Origin: Dastarcus helophoroides
Lineage: Eukaryota > Arthropoda > Insecta > Coleoptera > Bothrideridae
Length of the DNA: 64,000 bases
Direction of reading: 5' to 3'
Assembly: GCA_028583605.1 (NCBI GenBank)
Contig: CM053326.1
Coordinates: 18,867,036-18,931,035, forward strand
A model generated the notes under the pieces. That model worked only from the letters and a program-made list of their open reading frames with translations. It was not told the DNA's origin and made no database searches. Both the position numbers and the translations under genes were made by a program. Positions 25,996 to 36,328 of this stretch are shown piece by piece. The stretch's first letter is position 1. Each line of letters opens with the position of its first letter.

Positions 25996-28900
25996 GTGAG
26001 ACTTTTTTACGTTTTCCGTTCACAGGCAATAATAACACAGGCTGCAATATATGTCAATAAAAAAATATATTTGTATGTTCAAAATTTATTTGCATCAACA
26101 ATTTTGGTCTGCCAATTTGGGACTCGAAAGATTTGTTAGCGTTCTTGAAAATTTGGTGGCAGGAAACATCACAATTTTTAGTTTGAAATTAAGAGTTGCA
26201 GTTTTTTAAAGTGTCGAGCTTTTGAGAGGTTTTTAATTCTCCCTACGTAAATAGCTGTGGTCTGAAAATGCTGAAGTGTATTTATTTTATTTGAATGGCA
26301 AATCACCTCACTATATTTTCGTCCTTATTTTTAAAATTTCCAAAGTTTCTCCAGTGTTGTATGTTTAAGAAGTACGTCAGTTCTCGAATGATATTTTTTT
26401 GGGAAATTTCTTAAATTTCATGGTAATTTTCCAGTTCGATTTATAATACGTAGTGACGTAGTTACTGTGACTGATTTACTCAATTTGTCATTTTTCTAGT
26501 GCCGGAGGTCTAGTCACTGCCGTCGCCCCCGTGGTAATTAATGGTAACGGACTATGGGTTGGATGGCCAGGTATCCATCTGGATAATCCCAAAGAAGCAA
26601 TACCAGAATCTGATCCAGATGACATTACCCCCACGGCAGGACTTAAATCAGATAAGGTAAGAATCCTTTACCGTTTAAACCAGTTTTTTTAAATAAAAAT
26701 TGAATTTGTTTATTAGTTTCTGCAAGGTGGATTCTTATATTTAAACATTCTTGCTTGAAGTCAAGAAAGTTCAATTAAAAAACTTCTGAAGTGATTTCGT
26801 ACAGTAGTAAAATAGTCTGGTTTTTTTTCTATTTCTACTATAATAACTGGTTTAAACTTTAAGAAGAACGTATTTGTACTTTTAGTTAGGATATTTCATA
26901 ATCTCATTAATAACTTTGCTCTGAAATTTTCTGAATTTCTGCAAAAAAGTTGAAATTTTGAGAACTAGTGAAAGGTCATAGTTTTGAGAAAAGTCTATTC
27001 TAAACCGTGATACCTAAAAAACTAAAATAAATATTAAATTTTGGGAAAAAAGTTACACTTTCTTGAATAATCAATCGTTTTATTATAACACTATCAAAAC
27101 AACAAAAGAGAAAGGATTTTTGGTTCACCGATTTCTAATCTTACTTTTCCAAGAATCTACTTGGAGATGAGAAGCTAAAGACAGAAGCTGTGACAACATT
27201 TTTTTTTAATTTCTAATTTTTTAGGGATTATTTTTTCTTTTTAAACCTTGCCTTCTTCTAGAAATGTAGTAGTTTCGAAGGATTTTTCGTCAAAAAGTTG
27301 AATATTCAAGGTTAAAGTTAAAATGTTTTGAGTATGACACAACTAAAATGGAAATCGTGAGAATTTTTTTTATATAAATTTGAATTTCTAACTATTTTCT
27401 CAAAACTTTGAATCTAAACTTAAAACTGTTGTTTTATACAAATTTTAATCTTATATCGAAAAGCTAAAATTTCGCATCAAAATCAGACACACAGTCTGGG
27501 GTCAAAATGAAAACTTTGACACAAGACCAAAATTGTTAAGAAAAGCCACCAAAGTGTAGACTTTAATCTCGAAATTTCGACTTCTTAAAATTTTGAAGGT
27601 TTTGAATAAATAGTCGAGATTTTATCAAAATTCCGGGTTTAAACAAAAATTTGAATAAACATTTTTTCCTGAAATCTCGTTTTAAAAATCGAAATTGTAT
27701 CTTAAATACTTAATACTTTAATACTTAATTCTTAAACTAGAAACTTTGATAACTTCTTTGGTAAATTTTAAAATTAAAATCGAAATTTCGAAAGTTATTT
27801 CATTTATTTGAGAACATTTCTCAAATTTCGAGTTTACACCTCGAAATGCTGGTTTTAACTGGAGAAAAATTTATAAATTTCAAGTTTAGGTCTAAATTTT
27901 GACCCTAATTTAGAAATTTCGATAAAATTTTTTTTTCATTCTTCATGGTAGACCCTTATTGACCGGAAATATTATGTTTTTTTCAATTTATTTAACATTT
28001 CTTCGGCCCAGTTTGGAAATATTTAAATTTTTATGGTTTGTTGACAATTTTCTAAATAGTTTTTGAAATGCGACTACCTGATATTTAAAATTATTGAAAA
28101 CGTCACTTCATGACAGTTCACAAAACTGTCATGTGAACTGTCATGAAGTGACGTTTTCAATAAATTTAAATATCACGTAGTCGCATTTCAAAAACTGTTT
28201 AGAAAATTGTCAACAAACCATTAAAATTTAAATATTTCCAAACTGGGTCGAAGAAATGTTAAATAAATTGAAAAAAACATTTTTTTTTTCAATTCTAAAA
28301 CCCTGTTCACTTTAACCTACATTTAGAGCTAAGGAAGGTTTCACCCCTTTACCGCAACGGCAATTAAATAAATAATTACGCGATACGTATTTCGCCAGCA
28401 GAACTGGCATTTTCAAGCGTACTAATCTAAAAAGATTAGCAAAAGGTGCATCGATGTCATCTGCATTGAGATTCAAATCGATACGTATCGCGTAATTATT
28501 TATTTAATTACCGATGTGGTAAAGGGGTGAAACCTTCTTTGTACTTAATCACAAGCCACAGTGTTTAGTTCAGTGCTTTAGAGACTACATTTAGGGTTTA
28601 AACTCGACATTTTGTCTTTAATTTAGAAATTGAGATATTTAAACCAAAGTGTGGAGGAACATTTTTTTAATAAATATTCTGAAATTTCGTTTCGAAATTT
28701 CGATCTTACCAAATTTTCCTATGAAACTCAAAATTTGGAGAACCAGTTTTGTAGAAATTCAAAATTTTGTTTTTGAGCTTAATCCCTGCATTTCGTCTTT
28801 AATTTTGAACTTTTAACTTTAAATATGATATTTCAACTTTAAACTACAAATTTCGTGATTTTTTTTATTTCTATTAATTTTTCTTTAATATTTTTTTCTG

Positions 28901-31900
28901 ACATATTCACGTTAGTCAAATTTTAATTTTAAAGTTGAAATTTTCAAAAAATAATTCGAAAATACAAGTGTTATTTTGAGAAAAGTCGAGATTTGTAAAT
29001 AAAATGTTTAAAATTTTGTTTGCGATTATGATTTTATTTTTCAAAAAATTTCGATTCGTAAAGTAAAAGTTTTCAGCTTTGGGAATCGAAATTAAAATTA
29101 AGGGCTTCTTCTTCGAAGAAGGGCGAAATTTTGGATAAAAAAAAAAGACATTCGAAGTTTTTTTTACCAAAGTTTTAAGAAAAACAGTTGTTCTACACTT
29201 ATTTCGATTTTTCCTTGAAATATGCACTTTTAATCGACATTTTCGTGGAAGTTTCAATATTTTAACATACTTATGTCTCGAATTTTGGTGAAATGGACTT
29301 GTCCTTCAAAAATTGATTCTTGTCCTCTGAAACCAAGAAGCAGACCTACTGTAGTTGAATTTTTTAATCTTTTTTGGGTTCAGGGAATAAGATTTGTATA
29401 TCAATTTTTATAGGTCTCGAAATTTTAAGAAGAAATGTAAAATTTTAAGTTTTTTGTTGAAATTTGATTTTTGTCCTAAAATGTAGAAAATTATTCTCTG
29501 CATTTCGTTTTTGACGTCGAAATTAGCAAAAAAAACGTTAGTAATTTCCAGTTCAAATTCAAAACTTAATTTAAATTTGTCGAAATTTCTGCAACAAAAA
29601 AATCCAAACATTTCTATAAATAATCTTTTTTTTAAATTTTGGCTCTTTCTTCGCGAAGCTTAGAATGAAATCTCTTTTGTTCAATAATGATAAAACTGAC
29701 AGATATTTTCGTGGGGTTGAACTTTGAACGATCCTTTCTTAGCGGATGACTACGTCGTATAAGGAATCTATTTGCTAAATTTCAGATCTGTAAGTTTAAT
29801 AATTTCGAAAATTCCCCGAAATTTGCCTTCTATCATAAAGATTTTCGAAATCCTGAACTGGAAAATAATTACCCTTTTTAAATTACTGAAAATTTTGGAG
29901 AAATTTCTGATATCGTTTTGATACAGGACTGTAAATATTATAATAAAACTAACTGATTATCAATCTGGAGTCAGCTAGGGCTTATAAAAAGAGATTTCTT
30001 GAACAAATTTCGGTTTTCTAAAAACGCAAATTTTAATATAAATAGTTGAGGAATATCGGGTGTAACAGGACCACCCCCCTTTTTTTCTTTATTTATAGAA
30101 ATAAAAATTTCAAACTTACTACACGTGATGTACTTATGAAATGTCAAATTTTAACATAAAAATGACATTTCTACTGCTGTCACTTTCGTTAAAACTGATA
30201 CCAACTTTTGATTTTTAAATAGAACACCCTGTTTATTATAACATATAATAATTATTATAACATTATAAAGTGAATTTTAAAGAATTGAAAATTTGTTTGG
30301 TTCCATTTTATTATTCGTTGTAGAAGGCTATGAATCACTCTAATTAATTTTTAAGGACAACATTACCGCTAGAAAAATCAAATCAGGTGAAAAAAAGAGT
30401 ATTTCATTCTTTTATCATGTGATAAAGTTAACAAAAATGGTTTTTATGCCATAACTTCATTTTCTTAAATGGCACCATATCGGTACTGTGGTACCACCAA
30501 AAAGTATAATTAATGGCGAATCTAACCATATTTTCATTTTTGCTGCGAAATCAATAAAACTGAAGTTGCAGCCAAAGGAATTCAAAATATTCGGTTTCAA
30601 TTTATTTGAAGATTTATTCAATAAGAACATAAGATAGCTGTGGAAAACAAATTTAGAAAAAAAGACACTTCCTTAACTTTCCTAATTTAATTTTTTTGCA
30701 GCGCTACTGTGGTCAGTTACCGTTAATTAGGATGGGTCATGACCTTCTAGACTGAAAAATAAAATGGGACCAAAAAATGTTCGATCCTTTAAAAATTACT
30801 CATTTTATGTGTATTGTATCCAGAAAATTGCGCAGATTCGAAAAATGTACTAATATATAGGATGTTCCATTTAAAAATCAAAAGCTGGTATCAGTTTTAG
30901 CGAAAGTGACAGCAGTAGGAATGCCAACTTTATGTCAGAATTTGACATTTTAGAAATACATCAAGTGAAGCAAATTTAAAAATAAAGAAAAAATAGGGGG
31001 TGTACCATGATCTTGTTACACCCGATATATTTTGAATGAAAATTCTTCCAGAATGTCATTTTTGGGAGAAGTCTGAATTTAAAAAAAGAAATGCTTGTGT
31101 CTCGCGAAATGTCTAAATTTGAGAGAAATGTTAAAATTTTGTACATTTCTGTAAAATGTAGGAAATATTTTCTATTTTTTTCCATCGAATTTTAAGTTGT
31201 TTCCATTCAAAAAATAATTCGAATATAAAAAATCCAAATTTTTGGGAAGAAAATAAATATTTTGGAAACGTTTTGAAGAAGAAAACTGAAATTTCTAGCA
31301 AAATATTGAATTTCGGAGATTTCGAAAGATCGGATATCTGAATAATTTGAAGAAAATAACCTTTCGAGGAAAACTTGAAATTTGAAAAGAGAAACGTCCA
31401 AGTGTTTGCAGAGAAATGTAAATGAAATAAACTAATGAGAAAAAATCAAATTTTGGAAATCGCAGTTTGGTTACAAAAAACATTTTTAGCATAACAAATT
31501 ATAAACTTTGCAAAATGAAAGAAAATATTTAATTTCCTTGAAACCCACTGTGTGAAGAGTTTGTCCAGAAAATTACAAAATTGCCAAAACAGAAGACCAC
31601 AATCATTGAGTATGTTAACCATACCAAACAAATTCTTCATCCAAAAAAATCTACCAGATGACTGACGTACTTTTCCTCTTCTTTAATTTTCTTATGATTT
31701 TATGGGTTTATCTATGGGAGTATTCAGTAGATTTAACTGAAATAAAAATCTGTGAATAAATCTAATTCTGGCCAAGGTTATCTTTTGGATAACCCGCTTT
31801 CGCATTCAACGGCCTAAATAGATTTTGCAATTTTATCACGCTATGTTGTGAACAATGTTTTCAATTGGAAAGTAAAAATAGTCAACCGACAAAAAATTTG

Positions 31901-34900
31901 AATTAACCTGCAAAACAACTTCAAGATACCTATCTAGCCAATTGCCAATGGTTTCTGAAATTTCAAATTAGACAATGGCAAGTGCATTAAAAGGAAACTA
32001 AACCTACTATGTACTATAAGACAGTAGGCCTGAATTTGACAACTTATTTCCTGGTTGAAACATTAAGAATTATTTCCTCATCAGGTCTAGAATCGTGTGA
32101 TTTAGCGAATCACGTTTTAAAAAATCCCGTTCGATTCCCACTGAAAAAACTTTTTATATGAAAGCTACGTATTTGAATTATTATAATCTCTGTTTGTTAT
32201 TGTCTTAACAAATACCTAATGTTGTTGATAAATACGTCACTTTAGAAAGAGTGACTGACCTTATAGTATCAAAAAGTAACTGTGTCATTTTATATAGACA
32301 TATAAATACATTATAACAGAGGCCGCACTATTGATGATTACAGATATTTAAATAAATATTTACTTGCTCATGATTAATAAATATAAAAAATTGTGATTAA
32401 TTAATCCAAGAAAGATAACAGTGTCAATTAAGAACGAGAGTTGTGAATCTGTATCGAACTTTGGCATTAGAATGTAAATGCAGAATCTTCATTTTATTCT
32501 GATAATCTCAGGCCACCCATTTAACAACATCGAACCAACATAGTTCACATATTATTAATCAATATACAAGCCAAAATAGTTCGCATATTATTACACAACA
32601 GACAACTCGACACTTCAACTTCCTTTCAGAAATTTCGATTTTCACTTCGCAATTACAACTTTTTTTTCTTAAAAGTTTTTAAAATTCCCAATTTGAAGCA
32701 TCAATTAAAAGTCGAAATTCAAGGCTTAAAAACTTTTCTCGGTGTTTTTGGTCATTGTATTTTTTAACATTTTTATTAAACCGAATAACTAAACATATCT
32801 TATTACTGTAAACGTAATTTACAACTATTGGTTTTTCACAAAATATATCAGAATATTCGATATCTCGATATCTCCTTAAGAGCCCTAATTACTTGCAAAC
32901 ATTCGATAGATGTCTCAAACCTATGAGTATTTCTCGGACTGAGTATTTGCCTAAGAGCTTCTAGAAAACAACTTTTAAGTTTACAGTCCGTTCCGAAATT
33001 TTCCCTTAACAATTGATAACTGAAGTGTGAATTTCTTCCAGGTTGTAGCCGTCCGAGTCGAACCCAAACTATTCGACTCCTATTACAACGGTTGTTGTAA
33101 TGCGACGTTTTGGCCCCTCTTCCACTCCATGCCCGATAGGGCTACATTCAAAGGAGACGCCTGGAAAGCTTACACCGCGGTCAACAAAGAATTCGCCGAT
33201 TGCACCCTAAAAGCTTTGCGATCACTCGTCAAATCGGGAGAATGCAAAACCAACGGTTCGGACGTACCACTGATATGGATCCACGACTATCACTTGATGC
33301 TAGCCGCCAACTGGATACGACAAGTACGTAACTCAACATTTTGCTCGATGTTTATAACAGAGAGTCCTCCACCAGGCCGCCGAAGAGGAAGAAATTCCTT
33401 GCAAGTTGGGGTTCTTTTTGCACATACCGTTTCCTCCATGGGACATCTTCCGGTTGTTCCCGTGGGGGGATGAAATCCTCCAGGGGATGCTTAATTGCGA
33501 CATGGTAGGATTCCATATAACCGACTATTGTTTGAACTTCGTCGACTGCTGCCAAAGGAATTTGGGCTGTCGTGTCGATCGCAAGAACCTTTTAGTGGAA
33601 CAAGGTGGTCGCTCTGTGCGAGTGCGCCCCTTACCCATCGGAATTCCCTACGATAGATTCGTGGAGTTAGCTGAGAAGGCTCCCAGAGTGTTATCCACCA
33701 CGCAAAAAATCATCTTGGGCGTCGACCGCCTGGACTACACCAAAGGTCTAGTGAACAGACTCCTAGCGTTTGAGAAACTACTGGAGAAGCATCCGGAACA
33801 CATAGAGAAAGTTTCGCTACTTCAGATTTCGGTACCCTCGAGGACTGACGTTAAGGAGTACCAGGAGCTCAAGGAATCGATCGATCAACTCGTTGGTAGA
33901 ATCAATGGTAGATTCACGACGCCAAATTGGTCCCCTATTCGGTATATCTTCGGTTGCGTTAGTCAGGATGAACTTGCGGCTTTCTACAGGGACGCCGCTG
34001 TCGGTTTGGTGACCCCATTACGCGACGGGATGAATTTGGTCGCTAAGGAGTTTGTGGCTTGCCAAATTAATCCTACGCCGGGGGTTCTCATCGTGTCTCC
34101 TTTCGCTGGTGCCGGCGAGACGATGCACGAGGCGCTCATCTGCAATCCCTATGAGATAGATGGGGCCGCCGAAGTTATCCATCGGGCGCTTACAATGCCG
34201 GAAGACGAGAGAATTCTTCGCATGAACTACTTGCGAAGAAGAGAGAAGGTTAATGATGTGAACTACTGGACCAAGTCGTTTTTGTCCGCCATGGGTTCGT
34301 TGTTCACTCCCGAAGATCACGACGATGTTGGATCCATTACCATGCCCGCGGTTACTTTGGATGATTTCGATGAGTATTTGGCCAAGTAAGTGCAAATTAA
34401 TATTTTGATACGGTTCGTAATTAATTCAATGCACAGATTGGTTATGATTTGATGATATACATTTCTGTCATCTTTGTCGCATTTGAGGGATTTGTAAACT
34501 CTTAGAATTCTATACCTTTTCTTAAACCTGCAGAAAAAACACTATAATATTATTAAACTAATTAGCATTCTAGATATTTAAAGCAACGGATACATAAAAT
34601 TTAAGTAGTTCAATAGTTTAAAGTGAGGCCATTACTTATAGGTACATTGGAAACACGCACAAGTTGGCCCTCCTGATGGATTATGACGGTACCCTAGCGC
34701 CGATAGCCCCCCATCCAGATTTGGCGGTTATACCAACCGAAACCAAGCACATCCTCCAGCGTCTGGCCAATATGTCTGACGTTTACATCGCCATCATCTC
34801 CGGTCGAAACGTCAACAACGTCAAAGAAATGGTCGGCATAGAAGGCATAACCTACGCTGGCAACCACGGCTTGGAAATCCTACATCCCGATGGTACCAAG

Positions 34901-36328
34901 TTCGTCCATCCCATGCCTACGGAGTTCCATGGTAAAGTGGGCGATTTGATGAAAAAGCTTCAGGAGACCGTCTGTAGGGATGGCGCGTGGGTTGAGAACA
35001 AAGGGGCCCTTCTCACTTTTCATTACAGAGAAACGCCGGTGCATCTTAGAGCTTCCCTGGAAGAGCAAGCCAGGAAGTTGATTGTGGAAGCTGGTTTTAC
35101 CCCAGGGAAGGCGCACTGCGCCATCGAAGCCAAACCTCCAGTTCAGTGGAACAAAGGAAGGGCTTCTATTTATATCTTGAGGACAGCCTTCGGGGTGGAT
35201 TGGAGTGAGAGGATTCGCATCATTTACGCCGGGGACGACGTCACTGATGAAGATGCTATGCAGGTGAGTGGATTTTTGGTTTTATTTATAGTTGTTTACA
35301 AACAAAAATGTTCATTTGCTTCCCATCATTTGATCGGAATGAAGAAAATCAATAGTTTAAATTTATTTCAAAAAAATTCCAACAACAGACTCTGAAAGTT
35401 TGCAACAGATTCATGATAAAACATCGGTTTTTTTATCGTCTGGATCTTCAAATTCAGACAAACAATGATCCAAAGTTTAAAAAAATACGCAATTTCAATT
35501 ATTGAATTTTTAGTTGGAAAGTTAAAGATTTTTGCTGATGTAATTTTTGAAAAATTTATCAATTTCCTTAGTCTCTAGTAAAGCAGTTGGCAATCCTTTT
35601 AAGAAGTTAATCTTTAAAAGATTACCACTCTCCAAGCTAAAGATGAACGTCAATTTTTGAATAGTTTCGAAATTTGGGAATAAAAGCACAAAAAGGACGA
35701 ATTTTTAGAATAAATCGAAATTTCGAGAAAGAAAAAAAGATCAAAAGGACTTAGCAATTTATGAAAAATACTAATAATTTCGAAATTGTCCCAAGAAACG
35801 TCAAAATTTCATTTTAAGGGACACGTTTCCTTATAAATTTTGAAACATACTCTTCAAAACTAAACTGGAAGTTTCGAGAAAAAAATCAAGAAAAAATCGA
35901 AATAGGTTTAGAGAGTAACCGATTTCATTCGCTTTGGAGTGATGAAACGTATTTGGTGTTGTCCCTATTACGTCTCGTTTCAATCGACGCGTCTTTTTCA
36001 GGCCCTCAAAGGTATGGCGGCCACCTTCAGAGTCACCACCTCCAACATCATCAAAACATCGGCGGAGCGCCGTTTGCCCTCCACCGATTCGGTACTTACC
36101 CTTCTAAAGTGGGTGGAGAGACACCTCAGCAGAAGAAAACCTTCGCTGGAACCGCATTCCTACAGACGAGGCTCTCTGGCTAAACAGAGGAGCAAGAGCG
36201 TTCAAATGGAAATCTCCTACATGCAGAGTAAGCTCACTTCGAATAAAGACCGTTCGCAGGCGAACAAAGACAACAGTGATGAAGAAAGTATTGATAAAAA
36301 CGGAAAACCGGGCGATGCTTCGTCTTGA
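25889..36328 (+). CDS. TPS: trehalose-6-phosphate synthase (GT20) fused to trehalose-phosphatase domain, six exons
   Basis: Makes trehalose-6-phosphate from UDP-glucose and glucose-6-phosphate, the step before haemolymph trehalose, in fat-body cytosol. Coding exons are 25889-25995, 26500-26656, 33042-33323, 33361-34385, 34642-35263 and 36002-36328. All junctions are GT-AG and in phase, giving 839 residues, usual for insects. GT20 domain: SNRLP at 16-20, WVGWPG at 55-60, WIHDYH at 167-172, VDRLDYTKG at 303-311 and DGMNLVAKEF at 404-413. HAD phosphatase domain: DYDGTLAP at 537-544 (nucleophile D537, acid D539) and GDDVTDEDAM at 721-730. Both sets of catalytic residues are present. A basic, Ser-rich tail ends at DASS. 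The start codon is chosen because MTVD...GSMIVVSNRLPF matches the insect N-terminus and follows CACC. Coding bases are clearly more G/C-rich than the introns. Confidence 0.96.
26500..26656 (+). CDS. TPS: TPS coding exon 2 (residues 36-88)
   Basis: The acceptor is TTTTTCTAG. Encodes SAGGLVTAVAPV and WVGWPG, then an acidic loop. The donor is AAG/GTAAGA, phase 0. Confidence 0.93.
27974..28280. mobile_element. near-perfect palindrome, fold-back element copy B
   Basis: Two 148-nt inverted arms (27974-28121, 28133-28280) separated by only 11 nt. The arms differ at a few positions only. The pre-mRNA would form a roughly 150-bp hairpin. No ORF. It shares its sequence with the decayed element at 1858-2135, so it is a dispersed non-autonomous family. 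Confidence 0.85.
28330..28584 (-). mobile_element. 255-bp element with 55-nt inverted repeats, hammerhead-like core and 12-bp duplication
   Basis: Inverted arms AAGGTTTCACCCC...TACGTA (28336-28390) and the complement (28480-28534). On the minus strand 28416-28389 reads TTGAAAATGCCAG, loop, CTGGC, GAAA, TACGTA, the same order of parts as the cores at 10.7 and 53.3 kb. The flanks CTACATTTAGAG (28318-28329) and CTACATTTAGGG (28585-28596) form a 12-bp duplication with one mismatch. Confidence 0.6.
29315..29405. mobile_element. scrap of the hammerhead-motif family
   Basis: TCCTCTGAAACCAAGAA and, inverted, TTTTTTAATCTTTTTTGGGTTCAGGG match the arms of the elements at 53175 and 54958; the core hairpins are missing. 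Confidence 0.45.
30052..31028. mobile_element. non-autonomous TIR element in TPS intron 2
   Basis: Left end ATATCGGGTGTAACA, right end TGTTACACCCGATAT. The inverted arms extend about 180 nt inward (to about 30240 and from about 30855) with moderate divergence. They contain matched words such as CTGTCACTTTCG/CGAAAGTGACAG and ACTGATACCA/TGGTATCAGT. No transposase ORF in the 600-nt centre. No clear target duplication, so the superfamily is unassigned. Confidence 0.65.
33042..33323 (+). CDS. TPS: TPS coding exon 3 (residues 89-182)
   Basis: The acceptor is AATTTCTTCCAG. Encodes the sugar-binding part of GT20 through WIHDYHLM. The donor is CAA/GTACGT, phase 0. Confidence 0.94.
33324..33360 (+). 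other. 37-nt TPS intron
   Basis: Starts GTACGTAAC and ends TTTATAACAG. Retaining it would shift the frame (37 is not a multiple of 3), and the flanking codons join to the conserved NWIRQ/RVLHQAA. The only acceptor that keeps frame is at 33359-33360. Confidence 0.9.
33361..34385 (+). CDS. TPS: TPS coding exon 4 (residues 183-523 and part of 524)
   Basis: Carries LGFFLHIPFPPWDIFR, VDRLDYTKG and DGMNLVAKEF, the donor- and phosphate-binding core of GT20. The donor is GCCAA/GTAAGT; read-through would stop at once (TAA). Confidence 0.95.
34642..35263 (+). CDS. TPS: TPS coding exon 5 (residues 524-731), phosphatase domain
   Basis: Encodes the HAD-type phosphatase: DYDGTLAP, IISGRNVNN, GNHGLEI, the Lys region EAKPPVQWNKGRA and AGDDVTDEDAMQ. 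The donor is CAG/GTGAGT. Confidence 0.95.
36002..36328 (+). CDS. TPS: TPS coding exon 6 (residues 732-839)
   Basis: The acceptor is TCTTTTTCAG. Encodes ALKGMAATFRV, the end of the phosphatase fold, then a basic and Ser/Asp-rich tail, ending in TGA. Confidence 0.93.
   Translation, partial: ALKGMAATFRVTTSNIIKTSAERRLPSTDSVLTLLKWVERHLSRRKPSLEPHSYRRGSLAKQRSKSVQMEISYMQSKLTSNKDRSQANKDNSDEESIDKNGKPGDASS

Larger units (their letters stand above)
26657..33041 (+). other. TPS intron 2 (6.4 kb), loaded with inverted-repeat elements
   Basis: Contains TCGAAATTTT repeat (26.9-27.9, 28.6-29.7 kb), two fold-back elements side by side (27974-28280 and 28330-28584), a decayed hammerhead-family scrap (about 29315-29405) and a TIR element (30052-31028). 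No coding exon was recognised inside it. Confidence 0.8.

Noticed and set aside
32085..32145. Possible tRNA-like B box (GTTCGATTCCCACTG)
   Set aside because: No A box at the right distance and no cloverleaf; could be a chance match or a SINE scrap.
33352..33555. Antisense ORFs over TPS exons (33352-33555, 34018-34395, 34880-35116)
   Set aside because: Shadows of the conserved coding strand.
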